Position numbers and translations under genes: made by a program
The notes under the pieces: generated by a model
The model's input: the letters and a program-made list of their open reading frames with translations, nothing else
What the model was told of the DNA's origin: nothing
Database searches by the model: none
Source: Pyronema omphalodes
Taxonomy: Eukaryota; Ascomycota; Pezizomycetes; Pezizales; Pyronemataceae
DNA length: 64,000 nucleotides
Direction of reading: 5' to 3'
Assembly: GCA_024516155.1 (NCBI GenBank)
Contig: JAJJXM010000088.1
Span: 1-64,000 of the forward strand
Shown here: positions 32,207 through 42,568 of the stretch, in pieces
Numbering within the stretch: position 1 is the first letter of the stretch
How the letters are laid out: the number at the start of each line of letters is the position of its first letter

Positions 32207-33841
32207 ATGTCGCCAAAACAACGACAGAACAACGCCCAACGATCGAAACGGTCCGAAAACGCGTACAACGTTCTAGCCGACCCTCCTCATGATGGATTCA
32301 ATCCTACTTTTGATGAAAGAGATGGAAAAGTTGATGAAGTTGATGGAAACTTCGCTGGAAAACCCTTCCAGAGCGTGGTCTTGGCAAGATCACCAGTTCC
32401 TTCAGCTTCAACCCAGCAGCAACAGACGAATGAACAGTTGATAGAAGCGTACATGGCCAAGATGTACCGTCATAGACCTAAGACTGCCTCTGATGGAAGA
32501 GATGGAAAAGCCAAACAAGTTGACGGAAACTTCACTGGGAAGGCCTCCCAGACCGTGGTCCCGGCAGGATCACCAGTTCCCTCGCCCTCAACACAGCAGC
32601 AACAGGCGACAACTGAACACAGCCGGTTCAGTCACTACCGTCGCTTGTGTGTATCTGCGATTAATGAGGCAGTCGCAGCTGACGACAACTATTCCGCCCT
32701 GGATCAGCTGTTCCATGACAACCAAGCCGAACTCACTGGCGCCAGCTTCCTGGGGATACAACAGATCCACCGGGACACACAGCGGCGCTTCAATACACTC
32801 GAGGAATCCATACGCAACAACAACGATGCGACACACGGCAGATTCGACGTCATGATGACGAAATTCAACGATCTGCTCTTCGAAAACGCGACGCTGCGCA
32901 CAGCATACGACTCTACACAGGCAGAAACAGCAGCTCTCAAGGCTGCTGTGGACGCCCTGACGAAGAAAATCGACGAACAGCAACAAGTCATTTCGGCGCC
33001 CCCCTCACCGAACCTCACGGCCTCTTCCTCAGCGATGGAAGAGATGACTATGCAACTGTCCGTCGTCCAACATGACATTCAGGATGTCCTGGACGCTGTC
33101 CGCAACCCTCCTGGCAAGAGAAAGCGAAGGGGAAGCGACCAGAACACCGAACCCACCTCACCAACGACCAGAGCACCGGTCAACCACAGACCGAGAGCTG
33201 CATCACCGGTGCGAAGCCTGATGCACTCGAAACATGCGACTACCGCCGCCCAGGACAAGCTTGATGCCCTCAAGCCTATGTCCCCCCTACCTCTCCTCGC
33301 GATCACGTCAACCGATGCGACACCGGAACCTCACCCTGACAATTCATCTGCTCAGGACACACCTCTACCCGACGCCCCAAGCACTGCCCCTGCTGAGACG
33401 AACGGATGGAAGACTGTGGAGGCGAAGGCTACGCAGAAGAAGAAGATGAAAGCGCAGGAGACGAGACCTACGGCAGCGACACCCAGCAAGACCCCTACAA
33501 CGAAGAATGGTGGGAGGGGAAAGAATACCCACCAACCCAGAACGACAACCTCCTCTGCAAAGAAGACTTGGGCAGCAGTCGTCAAGAGTGGAGGCATCAA
33601 CGTCCAGATTGTGCTTGGGAATGGCAATCTTGGACTTACAACACCACCGACAAGAAGGGGAGAGAGGCGAGGCGGGGCAGCGAGAAGGCTGAGGAAGAAG
33701 GAGGGAGAAGGGGAGAGAGGGGAGGCGAAGAGGGGCAGGGCGGGCCCGGGTGTTTCAAAGGGCAAAGAGTCAGGAGACACCGGCGGAGGAGTTGAGAGAG
33801 GGGAGGAGAGTGGGGGCGTAGGGGGCCCGGCGGCTGTTTAA
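32207..33841 (+). CDS. HL1 protein (544 aa), coiled-coil ORF1-like
   Basis: The first ATG (ACGAAATGTCG) gives MSPKQRQNNAQRSKRS; the open frame extends 17 codons upstream without ATG. Features: a region containing GKPFQSVV...SPVPSAS that is duplicated in this copy (about 32310-32630), a helical/coiled-coil segment (about 32790-32990), a basic GKRKRRGS patch suggesting a nuclear signal, a Thr/Pro-rich linker, AKKTWAAVVKSG, and a Gly/Arg/Glu-rich end. No zinc knuckle and no homology to the LA, LB, LD or LE ORF1 that I can see. Probably an RNA-binding LINE ORF1-type protein; that is inference. Confidence 0.7.
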   Translation: MSPKQRQNNAQRSKRSENAYNVLADPPHDGFNPTFDERDGKVDEVDGNFAGKPFQSVVLARSPVPSASTQQQQTNEQLIEAYMAKMYRHRPKTASDGRDGKAKQVDGNFTGKASQTVVPAGSPVPSPSTQQQQATTEHSRFSHYRRLCVSAINEAVAADDNYSALDQLFHDNQAELTGASFLGIQQIHRDTQRRFNTLEESIRNNNDATHGRFDVMMTKFNDLLFENATLRTAYDSTQAETAALKAAVDALTKKIDEQQQVISAPPSPNLTASSSAMEEMTMQLSVVQHDIQDVLDAVRNPPGKRKRRGSDQNTEPTSPTTRAPVNHRPRAASPVRSLMHSKHATTAAQDKLDALKPMSPLPLLAITSTDATPEPHPDNSSAQDTPLPDAPSTAPAETNGWKTVEAKATQKKKMKAQETRPTAATPSKTPTTKNGGRGKNTHQPRTTTSSAKKTWAAVVKSGGINVQIVLGNGNLGLTTPPTRRGERRGGAARRLRKKEGEGERGEAKRGRAGPGVSKGKESGDTGGGVERGEESGGVGGPAAV

Positions 33842-34113
33842 CTTTGCTTTGGTTTTGTTTTTGCTTTGTGGGGGAAATAAAGGCGGAAAAATGGTTAAAA
33901 ATGGGAGGGGAAGGGTGGAGGAAATGGGGGAACGACCCGGCGAGGTGGCCTCCGAGCGTACAGGGCTCCTGGAACAGACGACGCTTGACGAACAAAAGCA
34001 CAACGAGATTTGGGGGTCTACAACCCCACACCCTAACGACAAGCTCTGGGGCATACCCAGTGAGAGCCTGGCCTAACACCCGGGTTTCTTGATTTTGTAT
34101 TTACTGTAGATTC

Positions 34114-34138
34114 CGCCATAACCTTACGGTTGGATGCG
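34114..34138 (+). other. HL1 3' stem-loop (LB type)
   Basis: Identical in plan to LB1 18769-18793: CGC/GCG outer stem, AACC-UUAC-GGUU inner hairpin. Confidence 0.6.
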
Positions 34139-34180
34139 TGTATGAGTTAATAAATAAATAAATAAAACCTACCACGCAAA

Positions 34181-34597
34181 CTATCAACCGCAATCTTGGG
34201 ATTGCGAACCGGACACGGTTATTTTTTGGACTGCCTTGCTCATCCCCCCACCGCCCAATACCCCTCCCGCTTGTGCTCATGCCCCCTTCACCCTCCGCAA
34301 TCCCCCAAACATCTCATTCTCTCGTGCCCCTACTTCACTTCCCAACGGACCGAACTGCGACGTACACTGAAAATCCCACGACGACGACACCTCACACTAC
34401 CGACAATCTTACATACCACCGCCGGAACCAAAGCACTGTCTGCTATGATCTCAGAGACCAAGATAGCGACTGCGGAGTGGGCTCACGCAAGGTTAAGTAA
34501 ACTCCTCGCTGAGGAGGACACATCTGCTACGCTGACAACAGACTGGGGGACGCTGCTGGACCTGACGGACGAGCACGCGGTTACCTCTAATAATTAA
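34181..34597 (+). CDS. LB2 ORF2, part 3 (C-terminus)
   Basis: Resumes in phase after HL1 and runs to the TAA at 34597, including the C-terminal Cys/His motif (CSCPLHPPQSPKHLILSC). With parts 1 and 2 it shows an LB ORF2 without the LB1 lesions. Confidence 0.9.
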   Translation, partial: LSTAILGLRTGHGYFLDCLAHPPTAQYPSRLCSCPLHPPQSPKHLILSCPYFTSQRTELRRTLKIPRRRHLTLPTILHTTAGTKALSAMISETKIATAEWAHARLSKLLAEEDTSATLTTDWGTLLDLTDEHAVTSNN

Positions 34598-35388
34598 AAA
34601 CAAAAAAAAAATAATAATAAAAAGAAGTAGGAGGAGGACGGAGGGAGGGAGAAGCGGGAGGTGAGAGCGGAGAGAGAGACGAGGGAGAGGGGAGATGGAG
34701 GAAGCGGACGATGACGAGGAGAGAGTGGAGACGGGAGACTGGGAGAGCGGAGGCGTGGTTGTTGTGGAGAATTGAGTATTGTGTTTTTTTCTTTTTGAAA
34801 CGGGAATGAAAGTGAGGCGAGGAGTCGAGGGAGAGGAGAGACGCGGTGGAGACGGACGGGAGGAGCACGAATGAGGCGAGTACGAGATGGTGACGCGGAG
34901 AGAAGTGGACGGAGTGGGACGATGGATGGCTGGCGAGCCGAGAGGGAGGAGCGTGGTGAAGGGCGAGGGGAGGGACGTAGAGTAGGGTAGTGGCACAGGG
35001 GAGAGAGGTGCGATGGGGGGGCGTTGACCCGGGGGAGTTATATCTTCTTTTCTTTTCTTTTTGCTTGTTTGTTTTTGCTTTGTGGAGGAAATAAAGGTGG
35101 AAAAACGGTTAAAAAAGGGAGGGGAAGGGTGGAGGAAATGGGGGAACGACCCGGCGAGGTGGCCTCCGAGCGTACAGGGCTCCTGGAACAGACGACGCTT
35201 GACGAACAAAAGCACAACGAGACTTGGTGGTCTACAACCCCACACCCTAACGACAAGCTCTGGGGCATACCCAGTGAGAGCTTGGCCTGACACCCGGGTT
35301 TCTTAATTTTGTATTTACTGTAGATTCCGCCATAACCTTACGGTTGGATGCGTGTATGAGTTAATAAATAAATAAATAAATAAATAAA
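34598..35388 (+). repeat. LB2 3' UTR and (TAAA)n tail
   Basis: Same structure as in LB1: A-rich start, long purine-rich tract, conserved last ~330 nt, stem-loop at 35328-35352, then a longer (TAAA)n run at about 35363-35388. The next base is LD sequence. Confidence 0.85.
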
Positions 35389-35553
35389 CGTTTTTCCAAG
35401 GCAGTTCAGCAGGGCGATTGGGCGGTATGTCTTTGGGTTTGCGTAGTCGGGTCTGTTAGGTTTTGGTATAATTACCGTCGTGGCCTGTCTCCACCCGCGG
35501 GGAAGGTACCCTACAGTGCCCAGCGTCGAGTATAGATTGGTCAGGTATGTGGG
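35389..35553 (-). CDS. LD ORF2 fragment (RT)
   Basis: Minus-strand coding for LYSTLGTVGYLPRGW, KPNRPDYANP and IALLNCLGKTF, the RT region just after the PDG block, in phase with 52027-52604 across G2. The rest of LD ORF2 and its 3' UTR should lie beyond LB2 to the left of the window. G2's duplication GTGGG is at 35549-35553. Confidence 0.85.
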
Positions 35554-36672
35554 TGTCACACCCTATATTGTGTGAGTATAGAATAGGTAACATGTATAAC
35601 ATTATGAGAACATGGCAAACTCGACAGGAGAATGAATAATAAGTTTAGTATCCCGGGCCGGAACCCCCTGATGAGCTCCAGCTAGCCACGTCACGTGATT
35701 CGTGACTTTCCGAAAGGACCTCACGGGGATCCCGGCCCGAGGCGTCGCTACCTGTTATTCACTGTCAGTTTGGGAGGATCACAGATGGATGGGAACGAGT
35801 ATCAACTTACCTCATGGGTGTCGACTTACCCATGAGAAGACTACAGACGACGCTGATGGAGAACAGAAGACGACAGCGAAGGGACACCTCCTTATACTTG
35901 AGGTTGTGTTCCACCAAGCACGGCTACCAGAGGGCTTGCAAGAGAAGGGAATTCTCAGGAGCATGCAAGGCAGGCGAATGGGATCATCCGAGGTCTGAGT
36001 TGGGCGGATAGTCGGCCAAGGAACAAGGCAGAGTCTAGTCAGCCAACAGGAGTGGAGCTCAGGACAAGGGTCAAGATTGCGTCAGCATGAGACGACGTTC
36101 TGCAGCAAGGAACACCACTCAGGGAAACTGTTGGATGGAACTGATATGACGCGACCTTAGGCCAATGACTACCAACTGCAAGATAAGACGGCGTTTGCGT
36201 ACACACCAGGGTGTGGCTGCGCGCAAGTGCGCGCAGGTGGGGCAAATGACATCACACAGGAATGTGACGGTGCAGTGCGCTCCGGTAGGGCATGGTGCGC
36301 GTTATGATGTCAGATTCCTTCACTCGCAATCGAGATTCTCTAGGGAGATCTATGATCAAGACGACTCATAAGATATATGACTCACATGCCATTATCAGAG
36401 GAGTCATTGCATTATGCGCTCAAGTGGAGTCACCCTTCACTAGGCGCATAACCCCAATACCTGATTGGAAGGTGTGGTAGCACGGCCAGGAATGTCAAGG
36501 ATCAATCTGAAACGAGGGTCATCATGCAAGTGAGCAATTAATATAATTGCGCATGCAGCATGATGCGAGCCATCAGCAGATTTGTCAAGGAATTGACTCA
36601 CGTCTTATCTCCTAAGCTTAGTTTGGAAGTTGGTTCCCTTGGGAAGTCTGGGCGAACTTGTAGACGAAAGTC

Positions 36673-36680
36673 TATAAAAG
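36673..36680 (+). promoter_or_regulatory. G2 LTR TATA box (TATAAAAG)
   Basis: A textbook TATA box, repeated at 51784-51791 in the 3' LTR. The start of LE lies 130 bp downstream on the same strand. Function inferred. Confidence 0.6.
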
Positions 36681-36880
36681 ACCCTAAGTCTTCCCACCGT
36701 CTCCTCCAGCATCAGGAACTTGATCTCTTGTTACGACGTTACCATTCTACACCAAATACCTCAGGACGAGACCCTTAAGTTTATTCGGCCTGTGATCGAT
36801 TAGTTTACTTCTCGGTCGAAGGTTGCACAGCCTCCTCTATTGCTTTTACCCTTACTTCTTCTCCTTTGCTTGGGAACACA

Positions 36881-38362
36881 ATGTCCCAGCAAAAGATCCC
36901 CACTTTATTCGGAAACCAACAACAGCAACAGCAACGCTCCGCCTCTGCTGCCCCCGCCGTCTCCCTCACTCAGCCCCCTCAGTCTGAGACATTCTCTCCT
37001 GCTCCTCCCCGCTACGCAACTCCAGTACCCCAACGCATCATCGCTACCGGCACTAGCTCCCCACGCAAGCGCCTCAACAACACTGCTCCGGACGACATCA
37101 ACCGCCCCATCATGTTTGACACCATCAACCCCACCTCCCTGAACCAGATTCTTGCCCGCTTTGACCGCATGGAAAACGCCTTCGCCAACGCCCACAATGC
37201 CAGCGCCAACCGTATTGCCCAGCTTGAACGTCACGTCACCGAACTCACCAACCAAATCCGGAAACTCCAGCCTGCCAACACAAAGACCCCCGGGAAAGCA
37301 TCAGCCGAACAGGGACGTTTCACCGCCCCTGCGCCCACCCCTGCCGTACCCCTCTACCAGCCCACCCCCCTTAGCAACCCTGCCAACGCCTGGTACAATG
37401 AGCAGTCCCTTGCTTCTAGGCTCTCTGCCACTGTCGAAGAAAAACCATTCATTACAGTTAGGGCCAAGAAAGACAAGAAAGCCCCTACCACCTTGATTCC
37501 GAAAGCTCTCCCACGAGTCGACCGCGAGGTTATCATTACCCTGGAGGAAAAGATCACCGATGCCGACACCACAGCCAACCACGCACTAGACGCCATCAAC
37601 ACCGCCATCAAAAACTCCACCGATATCAACCTACCTGCATTTACCTTGGCCCGCATAACTAGCAACAACCGCCTTGTCCTCACCACCAACCCCACCACCA
37701 AGGCCGAGGCCTACGCCCCATACCTGCAGATTATCACCAACGTCACCAACAACTTCCGACCCTCCGATGCACGCATTAATGAGCGCTGGACTAAATTCCT
37801 CCTACACAATGTCCCCACCAACGCTAGCCTCACATACATCCGATCAGAAATCGAGTCGACCTATCCCTCCCTACGCCTCGGACAAGACCCGCGCTGGCTG
37901 GTCCCCACTGAACGCCGTGCAGAAAAGACTGCATCCACTCTAGTAGTCTCACTTGTGGGCACCATCAATCTGAACAAACTAGGCACCAATCGACTCGCAA
38001 TTTGCAACCGCCTCTGCAAGATAGGGGAATACCACTCCTGGCAACCATCCTCCCAATGCACCAACTGCCAACAATTCGGCCACCACCCCAGACTTTGCAA
38101 AGCCACCGAACCTACATGCGCCGTCTGTGCACAGAACCACAGCACCAAGACCCATCCATGCTCCATTCCGTCATGCAAGGCTGGAATGTCCTGCGCCCAC
38201 CCACCAATCAAATGCTCAAACTGCAACGGACCCCACAAAGCAAACGACCCCCTGTGCCCAACACGCATCAAACACATAGATCAAATCAACAATGCCAACC
38301 CTGCCCAAACCGAAGCAAGCAGGCAACCCACACCTGACGCAATGAGAACCGAAGAATTATGA
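36881..38362 (+). CDS. LE ORF1 (zinc-knuckle protein, 493 aa)
   Basis: Starts at ATG 36881 (MSQQKIPTLFG); the frame is open 15 nt further without ATG. A Gln-rich start is followed by a predicted short coiled coil (FDRMENAFANAHN...IAQLERHVTELTNQI), a Pro-rich linker, a folded middle region (FRPSDARINERW..., as in the other ORF1s) and three Cys/His knuckles: CTNCQQFGHHPRLC, CAVCAQNHSTKTHPC and CSNCNGPHKANDPLC. It binds LINE RNA in this family. The stop overlaps the ORF2 start (ATGA). Confidence 0.9.
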   Translation: MSQQKIPTLFGNQQQQQQRSASAAPAVSLTQPPQSETFSPAPPRYATPVPQRIIATGTSSPRKRLNNTAPDDINRPIMFDTINPTSLNQILARFDRMENAFANAHNASANRIAQLERHVTELTNQIRKLQPANTKTPGKASAEQGRFTAPAPTPAVPLYQPTPLSNPANAWYNEQSLASRLSATVEEKPFITVRAKKDKKAPTTLIPKALPRVDREVIITLEEKITDADTTANHALDAINTAIKNSTDINLPAFTLARITSNNRLVLTTNPTTKAEAYAPYLQIITNVTNNFRPSDARINERWTKFLLHNVPTNASLTYIRSEIESTYPSLRLGQDPRWLVPTERRAEKTASTLVVSLVGTINLNKLGTNRLAICNRLCKIGEYHSWQPSSQCTNCQQFGHHPRLCKATEPTCAVCAQNHSTKTHPCSIPSCKAGMSCAHPPIKCSNCNGPHKANDPLCPTRIKHIDQINNANPAQTEASRQPTPDAMRTEEL

Positions 38363-41300
38363 ATAACACAACAAAAATGGACACAGCATGTGTGCAGCTG
38401 CTGAACTGCGCAAAAGGACATGCTACAACAACATCAGCACTACAAACATTTGCATCTAACCCAAAAACACTCGTTATACTTCTCCAAGAACCCGCTATCG
38501 AACACACCAAACTCCCGCCAACACATCCCGATTTCCATATGTTCACCCCCACAGACGAAAAGCCACTATGCACCACCTACATACGCCGACTACCAGGGGT
38601 ATACGCAACCACCACCTTCACCCACCAGAATTCATTCCTTGGCACCAAACTCTGCCTACCTAATAACCAACCAATAATGATCTACAACTTCTACTCACCT
38701 GGAAGACCAAACGCCCTAGCCGACCTCCTCCCCTCCTTTCGACCCCAGATCCCTGCAATCATCATGGGGGACATGAACGCCCACCATGAATGGTGGGGGG
38801 GCACTACTACCATAGATGACGACCAACTCCGACGCCACCGAGATCACTCCAATACAATCGCAACTTGGATGGACCAACACCACTTCATCCTGCACAACGA
38901 ACCAGGCATCCCAACACACTACCCACGCAATGGAATGCGACCGTCGGTCATCGACCTATGCTTTTCTGCAGGTAGCATTACAGACAAAATCCTCATCCAC
39001 GAAATCAACCCAGACTCCACCTCCGATCACGCAATCTGCACTATCCACATGAACCTCACCATCCCCAACAAAACACCCAAACGAGCATGGCGCAAAGCCA
39101 ACTGGCAATTGTATCACCAAACGATCATCGACAACCCTGTCAACCTCGACAACATCACAAACGCACGAACTGCCCACCGTGCAGCCAAAGATATCACCTC
39201 CGTCATTCACAAAGCTACCGATGCCGCAGTACCATGGGTCCAGCCCAGAGCAAAGCACGCGCCATGGTGGCATCCAGACCTCAACAAAAAGAAAAAGAAA
39301 CTACAACAAGCTGAACGACGCTATCGCTCAGACCGCACAAACCCCACCCTTAAGCTGCAAGCCAAACACCAGCGCTACGAATGGAAGCAAGCAGTTCAAT
39401 TCGCCAAAGAACAATACTGGGTGACACGGCTACAGAACTCCACCTCCACAGACGTATGGAATTGCCTCACCGCTGGTGACACACACAACCGACCACTCCC
39501 ACCCCTTGAAGGAAAGGAAACATTCGAAGAAAAATGCACCATACTACGAAACTCCCTATTCCCACACCAAACACATGAGCCTCCTGACATCCCACCTCGA
39601 TTTGTCAAAACACACAACGACACAACTGACAACTTCCACCCCATAACCAACGACGAAGTAAGCCAAGTCATACAAAAATTAAAATATGCATCAGCACCCG
39701 GACACGACAACATCACCTACCAACTGATCGCCAAATACCACCAAGCCCAACATTCCGCACTAGCCAAACTATTCAACGCCCTCCTCCGGCACGAAACCTT
39801 CCCAGACCAATGGAAGGTAGCTCGATGCGTAGTCATTCCCAAACCAGGCAAAAGAACATACACTTCGCCAAAGTCATACCGCCCGATATCCCTCCTGCCC
39901 TGCATTTCCAAGGTATACGAGAAGATTGCCGCTCTACGACTAGCCAAATCAGCCTCCGCGTGCCTTGCCATATCGCCACACCAGATGGGGGCCCGACAAC
40001 AATACTCAGCAATAGACGCACTACTGGCAATCGTCACGCCCATCAGCACCGACCTCGCAATCCCCACCACCGGAAAAATGAAACACCCACCTCGCCCTAC
40101 CCTTCTGGCACATGACATCGAGGGCGCCTTCAACAACACCAACCCAACACTCCTCCTCCAGGTGATGCGACAGCGTCACATGCCTGCCTACCTCATTGCA
40201 TGGACAAAAGCATTCACCTCTAATCGCACATTAGCCTTCTCCTTTGATCAACAACTAGAGACACCCAAGCCATTTCGATGTGGATTGCCGCAAGGATCAC
40301 CCGCCTCACCTATCCTCTTCCTCATCTATGCCAACGCTATGCTCGAAGTCAACCACCAACCAGCTAAGGAACTCACCGCGTCATACGTCGACGACACCGG
40401 CCTTCTCCAATCAGCAAACTCCAGACACTTTGCCATAGACCGCCTCAAAACACGAACTGAGCACTTCACAGAACGTGGCAAACACCTCGGCCTCAACTTC
40501 TCCCCAGACAAAACTGAACTCCTCCACTGCGTCCCAAGCGCAAGCCACCACAAAGCAACGGACCTCACAACTCTCCCCCAGCTCACACTAAACAACACAA
40601 CGATAACGCCAACCCGAAGCATCAAATACCTCGGCGTCAACATTGACGAATCACTCACCTTCATCCCACACACAACACAAGCTGCAGCAGCCGGCAAGAA
40701 TACCCTGGGATCCCTCCTACACCTTCGCCATCGCTCAAACGGACTGAACACCCATATGGCACGACACCTCATCCTCACCCTCCTCCTTCCAAAAATGCTG
40801 TGGGCCTCACCAGCCTGGTGGACCGGGAAAGACACCACTCTGCGACCACTAACAGCAACATACCACAACGCTATCCGCTGGGCCACAGGACTCACCCTAA
40901 GCACAAACCTCACGAAACTACGGATCTGCGCACACCTACCTCCCCTCCACATTTACCTCGATTATCTTTCAGCAAAATATGCGCTACGACTCCTCTTCCT
41001 ACCCGCTCACCACCCATTAGCAGGCCTCAAACCCACACCAAAATGCCCAAAGACCTCACCCGGACTATCACACCTCCGAGGCCACATTGAACATCTACTG
41101 GTCGGCACAATCGAAAACCGCACCCCAGAAAACCCAGCCTTCCACATCCCCACCACATCCTCACCGAACCCGAACAAGACAGACCAACCCAACACCCGCC
41201 ACCTCTTCTGGGTGAACACACGACCACCCGGCACATACCTCCTCTACACCGATGGATCCAAACTGGACAACAACAGCACAGGTTGCGGGGCAGCCCTCTA

Positions 41301-42150
41301 CCGAATAACCACAAACGGACCACAACACCTCCAATCACACCACTGCCACCTCGGAACACGATGCGAAGTCTTCGACACAGAACTACACGCCACAACGGAA
41401 GGCTTACGCATGCTCCTGGACAAACAACCAGCAAAAGTATTCCTATGCCTCGACAACCAAGCGGCCATAGAGACCCTACGCAACAATACCAACAACCACC
41501 AGTACGCCCGAGAAACACTCCAACTAGCACAACACCTCGCTACCAAAGGATGGACCCTCACCACGGTCTGGACCCCCTCGCACACAAACATCACCGGCAA
41601 CGAACTTGCAGACAGCTTAGCAAAACTCGGCGCACAATCACAAAACACCTGCAACGCAGCCATCACCTCGCATGCTTGGATGAAAGCCCAAATCAGACAA
41701 CACTTCCTTCAACAATGGCAAAAAGACGCCCCGGATGGACTACCCCCTTCGCTGTCGTACCCTAAACACCTGGAACACCTACCCTTCCGCACCTCACGGG
41801 CCCTCTTCCGCATCAGATGCGGACGTACACCAATTGATCCCCACCCCGAACAACAACCAACCACCTGCGAATGCGGATCTGGCTTCATATCCGCGGAACA
41901 TTACCTACTCGACTGCCCCAAACTACATACCGCACGACAAGAACTATGCCAGGCAACATCCACAAACTTCACCATACCACAACTCTTCAGCAACCAGACC
42001 GGCATATCTGCGTTACTGAAGTTCGCCAAACGGACGGGCTTGGGGTACTCGAGGGAGATACGCTATAGAGCTACACCACTTGATAATAACGACAAGGAAA
42101 GGATGGACGGAGGAGTAGCGGTTATGGGATACGCGGCTTTTGACGGATAA
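38359..42150 (+). CDS. LE ORF2 (endonuclease-RT-RNase H, 1263 aa)
   Basis: Starts in the ATGA overlap. Domains: APE endonuclease (IIMGDMNAHHEWW, TSDHAICTIH), RT with APGHDNITYQL, PISLLPCISKVYEK, DIEGAFNNT, QGSPASPILF and YVDD at 40384-40395, RNase H (LLYTDGSKLDNNS, CEVFDTELHATTEG, LCLDNQAAIE, WTPSHTNITGNELADSLA) and a C-terminal CECGSGFISAEHYLLDC motif. It nicks target DNA and reverse transcribes LINE RNA in place. All catalytic residues that I can place are present and the frame is unbroken. Confidence 0.95.
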   Translation: MNNTTKMDTACVQLLNCAKGHATTTSALQTFASNPKTLVILLQEPAIEHTKLPPTHPDFHMFTPTDEKPLCTTYIRRLPGVYATTTFTHQNSFLGTKLCLPNNQPIMIYNFYSPGRPNALADLLPSFRPQIPAIIMGDMNAHHEWWGGTTTIDDDQLRRHRDHSNTIATWMDQHHFILHNEPGIPTHYPRNGMRPSVIDLCFSAGSITDKILIHEINPDSTSDHAICTIHMNLTIPNKTPKRAWRKANWQLYHQTIIDNPVNLDNITNARTAHRAAKDITSVIHKATDAAVPWVQPRAKHAPWWHPDLNKKKKKLQQAERRYRSDRTNPTLKLQAKHQRYEWKQAVQFAKEQYWVTRLQNSTSTDVWNCLTAGDTHNRPLPPLEGKETFEEKCTILRNSLFPHQTHEPPDIPPRFVKTHNDTTDNFHPITNDEVSQVIQKLKYASAPGHDNITYQLIAKYHQAQHSALAKLFNALLRHETFPDQWKVARCVVIPKPGKRTYTSPKSYRPISLLPCISKVYEKIAALRLAKSASACLAISPHQMGARQQYSAIDALLAIVTPISTDLAIPTTGKMKHPPRPTLLAHDIEGAFNNTNPTLLLQVMRQRHMPAYLIAWTKAFTSNRTLAFSFDQQLETPKPFRCGLPQGSPASPILFLIYANAMLEVNHQPAKELTASYVDDTGLLQSANSRHFAIDRLKTRTEHFTERGKHLGLNFSPDKTELLHCVPSASHHKATDLTTLPQLTLNNTTITPTRSIKYLGVNIDESLTFIPHTTQAAAAGKNTLGSLLHLRHRSNGLNTHMARHLILTLLLPKMLWASPAWWTGKDTTLRPLTATYHNAIRWATGLTLSTNLTKLRICAHLPPLHIYLDYLSAKYALRLLFLPAHHPLAGLKPTPKCPKTSPGLSHLRGHIEHLLVGTIENRTPENPAFHIPTTSSPNPNKTDQPNTRHLFWVNTRPPGTYLLYTDGSKLDNNSTGCGAALYRITTNGPQHLQSHHCHLGTRCEVFDTELHATTEGLRMLLDKQPAKVFLCLDNQAAIETLRNNTNNHQYARETLQLAQHLATKGWTLTTVWTPSHTNITGNELADSLAKLGAQSQNTCNAAITSHAWMKAQIRQHFLQQWQKDAPDGLPPSLSYPKHLEHLPFRTSRALFRIRCGRTPIDPHPEQQPTTCECGSGFISAEHYLLDCPKLHTARQELCQATSTNFTIPQLFSNQTGISALLKFAKRTGLGYSREIRYRATPLDNNDKERMDGGVAVMGYAAFDG

Positions 42151-42323
42151 ATTTCTTTTCTTTCCTATGTTATAAAAATACTTGCCTTAGTTACACACGC
42201 TTTGTACCATTTTCACTTTTGTTTATTTCCTTTGTCATGTTACTTGTTATGAGGCGGAAGAAGGGTATGAAGTAGGTGGAGTGCGATAGCCATGTAGCTC
42301 TAGTCACAATAGAACAAAGATCA
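42151..42323 (+). other. LE 3' UTR
   Basis: 173 nt between the ORF2 stop and the target duplication. No repeat tail or hairpin like those of LA/LB was found. Confidence 0.6.
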
Positions 42324-42568
42324 GATTAGTTTTACTTCCTAGCTTCTTGGGAACTCTATTAGTTGATTATCTATCTTGCGAACGAAGCATTGACTGATCG
42401 AACAAACCTCTGTATTGAAAGCCTCAATACCCAGGTTCACACTATAAACTTAAGGCTCAAGCTACTAAGTTTACTTTTCGACACGAATACGGAAGACCCT
42501 CTTCTAGGGCAAGACAACACCAAACAATCCTCCATACAAAAACTACAAAGAAAGACATTCAACCAACA

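Larger units (their letters stand above)
31992..34167 (+). mobile_element. HL1: ORF1-only half-LINE with an LB-type tail
   Basis: A 2176-bp element flanked by the 13-bp duplication CCTACCACGCAAA (31979-31991 and 34168-34180). It has a C-rich 5' leader starting near 32011, one long ORF, and a 3' end from about 33860 that is almost identical to the LB 3' UTR, including the stem-loop and (TAAA)n tail. There is no ORF2, so it must use another element's reverse transcriptase. It is the longest of the four copies because of a 60-codon duplication. Confidence 0.85.
21147..35388 (+). mobile_element. LB2: LINE family B, broken by G1c and HL1
   Basis: The retained segments are 21147-23072, 30734-31991 and 34181-35388. 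It begins inside the endonuclease domain directly after the LA1 tail, so its 5' part probably lies left of LA1, outside the window; a 5'-truncated insertion is the alternative. The ORF2 phase is maintained across both insertions. Its (TAAA)n tail abuts LD sequence at 35389, so LB2 inserted into LD. Confidence 0.85.
36807..42323 (+). mobile_element. LE: apparently intact LINE of a fourth family
   Basis: 5517 bp with both ORFs open, flanked by a GATTAGTTT duplication (36798-36806 and 42324-42332). Its 3' end (42151-42323) has neither poly(A), a simple repeat tail nor the stem-loop of the other families. Codon and base use (more A/C-rich, fewer CpG) differs from LA, LB and LD. It is a good candidate for an active autonomous element. 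Confidence 0.85.
35554..42441 (+). repeat. G2 5' LTR, split by LE
   Basis: LTR parts are 35554-36806 and 42324-42441, about 1.36 kb together. Two TGACTCA sites (36378-36384, 36594-36600) and a TATAAAAG box (36673-36680) mark the likely promoter. A duplicated GATTAGTTT flanks LE. The sequence after the LTR (CTATAAACTTAAGG) does not resemble a TGG-type primer site. Confidence 0.9.

Noticed and set aside
32207..33841. HL ORF as a degraded ORF1 of LA, LB, LD or LE
   Set aside because: It has no CCHC knuckles and no alignable sequence with those ORF1s, and it is intact in four copies.
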